DNA of 13,515 bases from CAYJVP01 sp964373615 (GTDB taxonomy: Bacteria > Patescibacteriota > Patescibacteriia > UBA9934 > GWF2-40-263): positions 1 through 13,515 of the forward strand of contig CAYJVP010000027.1 of assembly GCA_964373615.1 (NCBI GenBank). The letters run 5' to 3'. The position numbers and the translations under genes are program-made. The first letter of the stretch is position 1; every line of letters starts with the position of its first letter. This document shows positions 12,503 through 13,515 of the stretch, piece after piece. The notes beneath the pieces were generated by a model, which was not told the DNA's origin, ran no database searches, and was given only the letters and a program-made list of their open reading frames with translations.

Positions 12503-12515
12503 GAAAAGCTATATT
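12488..12515 (+). promoter_or_regulatory. Divergent promoter toward the GC-rich gene
   Basis: TTGACT (12488-12493) and TATATT (12510-12515) are 16 nt apart on the plus strand. It overlaps the opposite promoter at 12474-12502, so one polymerase would block the other. It predicts a leader of about 115 nt before the gene at 12639, GC-rich and with possible hairpins. Confidence 0.5.
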
Positions 12516-12638
12516 TAGCCGTCGTTTGGTGTCCGCGTGGTGCGGAGACGGGCGACGCCACACTTTGCCTTTTGGTGAATGTTGAGCGGTTGTTCATTCA
12601 GCCGCAAGACATAAAGTCGCCAAAAGAGCGGAGGAATC

Positions 12639-13496
12639 GTGGTCACCATCCCCGTGGTCCTCAAGGACCTCATCGACAAGGTCAACGCGTCCCACCACAA
12701 CGGGATCCTCGGCATCGTCCAGTACTACACGCTGTTCGATCGCGCCGGCTCGCTCGTCGGCGACGCCGCGTTTCGGCAGGAGCTCGAGACGCTCGTCAAG
12801 GAGCACGCGCCCAAGTCCGCGAAGCGCGATCTGCACCAGTGGATGCAGGAGGTCCTGACCGCCTTCCTCGGCTTCCTGGTCGAGGTGCCGCCTCCGCCCA
12901 AGCTCAACCGGCAGCAGACGCGGGCGCTCAAGCGGTATAACCTGTGGCTCTTCTTCGCCCCCTCAGAGATCGAGAAGCGGGAGTTGCCGGCGCACTTCGT
13001 CCGGCCCGTCTGGGGGACGTACCTCCAGGATGACCAGATCCAGCGCATCCCGCTCTGCGGGAAGTGGGTCGCCTTCGAGGTCACGCCGAAGCCGAACTAC
13101 CGGGGCACGGTGTACCCGAACGATCGGCTGATCAAGGACCTCGGCCTCGAGTCCCGCTTCGCCCATCCGCACTCCGATGGGGGCGAGGGTGATGACATCG
13201 TGACCGACCTCATGCCAAAGATCGCCGGGCTCCTCCACATGGACTCGGCGCAGGTCGGTCTCGCCTCGGTCGAGGCCTGGAACTTCATCGCCAACCTCAT
13301 GAACTTTCTTCGCGAGAACTACGGCGAGGACCTTCCCGACCTCGGTTCGACGGACTCGGTCGAGTGGGTGGCCAACACCTACGGCTCCGAGTTCGCGCTG
13401 ATCGTCGGCGATGTCATGTGCGGCGGGCTCGCCTACCTCGACCACTACTCGCGCGTCCTTCGGAGCTGTGAATTACGAAACTCGTTCTGTATCTGA
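12639..13496 (+). CDS. Hypothetical protein, GC-rich, probably acquired; unusual 3' end
   Basis: 285 residues from a GTG start, with a good ribosome site GGAGG 5 nt upstream. I do not recognise the family. It is soluble, with no signal peptide or membrane span: an alpha-helical N-terminus (LKDLIDKVNASHHNGIL), a proline run PPPPK near residue 85, a central part rich in tryptophan and aromatics (RPVWGTYLQDDQ, GKWVAFEV), and an acidic patch SDGGEGDD. Third codon positions are almost all G or C (ctc, atc, gac, gcg), unlike every neighbour. The last eight codons (from about 13470) abruptly lose this bias, so the original end may have been replaced or the sequence joined there. Transfer from a high-GC source is likely. 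An assembly join cannot be excluded. Confidence 0.65.
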   Translation: MVTIPVVLKDLIDKVNASHHNGILGIVQYYTLFDRAGSLVGDAAFRQELETLVKEHAPKSAKRDLHQWMQEVLTAFLGFLVEVPPPPKLNRQQTRALKRYNLWLFFAPSEIEKRELPAHFVRPVWGTYLQDDQIQRIPLCGKWVAFEVTPKPNYRGTVYPNDRLIKDLGLESRFAHPHSDGGEGDDIVTDLMPKIAGLLHMDSAQVGLASVEAWNFIANLMNFLRENYGEDLPDLGSTDSVEWVANTYGSEFALIVGDVMCGGLAYLDHYSRVLRSCELRNSFCI

Positions 13497-13515
13497 ATCC
13501 TGAGCAACGAAAAAC

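Noticed and set aside
11496..12563. PfkB kinase start at 12563
   Set aside because: The extra 33 codons cross both promoters and have no kinase-like sequence.

Overview
The window looks like part of the chromosome of a Candidate Phyla Radiation (Patescibacteria) bacterium, perhaps Parcubacteria/Uhrbacteria-like. The evidence is a 23S rRNA gene riddled with self-splicing introns carrying LAGLIDADG endonucleases, small genes with overlapping starts and stops, and a wall enzyme of the type common there (L,D-transpeptidase behind FG-GAP/VCBS repeats). The phylum is an inference. UGA is read as a normal stop, so this is not a code-25 lineage (Gracilibacteria/SR1).

Region 1 (1-4830, +): the 3' part of the 23S rRNA gene, split by seven group I introns, then the 5S rRNA. 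By matching exons to E. coli 23S from memory, the introns fall after about U1923, U1931, U2262, U2449, U2500, U2584 and U2604, that is in helix 69, the P-loop and the peptidyl-transferase ring. Three between-intron exon lengths (51, 84 and 20 nt) equal the E. coli distances exactly. Two intron types occur: short ORF-less introns (1, 2, 3, 7) and longer ones with an endonuclease gene (4, 5, 6). The 5S end stem is extended and runs into a T-tract, probably ending the rRNA operon.

Region 2 (4909-8478, +): a 35-residue membrane peptide, a GlmU-N-like nucleotidyltransferase, an overlapping P-loop kinase, a small membrane-protein gene that seems frameshifted, a 30-codon remnant of an EndoQ gene, a Phd/YefM-RelE-type toxin-antitoxin pair, and a full-length endonuclease Q (PHP domain plus zinc finger). 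The remnant matches the first 19 codons of the intact EndoQ gene, so the toxin-antitoxin pair sits between two EndoQ 5' ends. A GC-rich palindrome lies in frame inside EndoQ.

Region 3 (8477-12464, mostly -): a shared bidirectional terminator, an 18-residue lysine-rich peptide gene with a near-perfect Shine-Dalgarno sequence and its own promoter, a secreted L,D-transpeptidase gene 4 nt after tRNA-Ala(TGC), a 182-bp imperfect palindrome with exact 15-bp ends, and a two-gene operon (PfkB-family sugar kinase, then D-2-hydroxyacid dehydrogenase, overlapping by ATGA). The operon's promoter predicts an almost leaderless mRNA.

Region 4 (12465-13515): two overlapping divergent promoters, then a GC-rich + strand gene of unknown function whose codon use is very unlike the rest of the window. 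Its last codons lose this bias, which suggests acquisition and a truncated or replaced 3' end.
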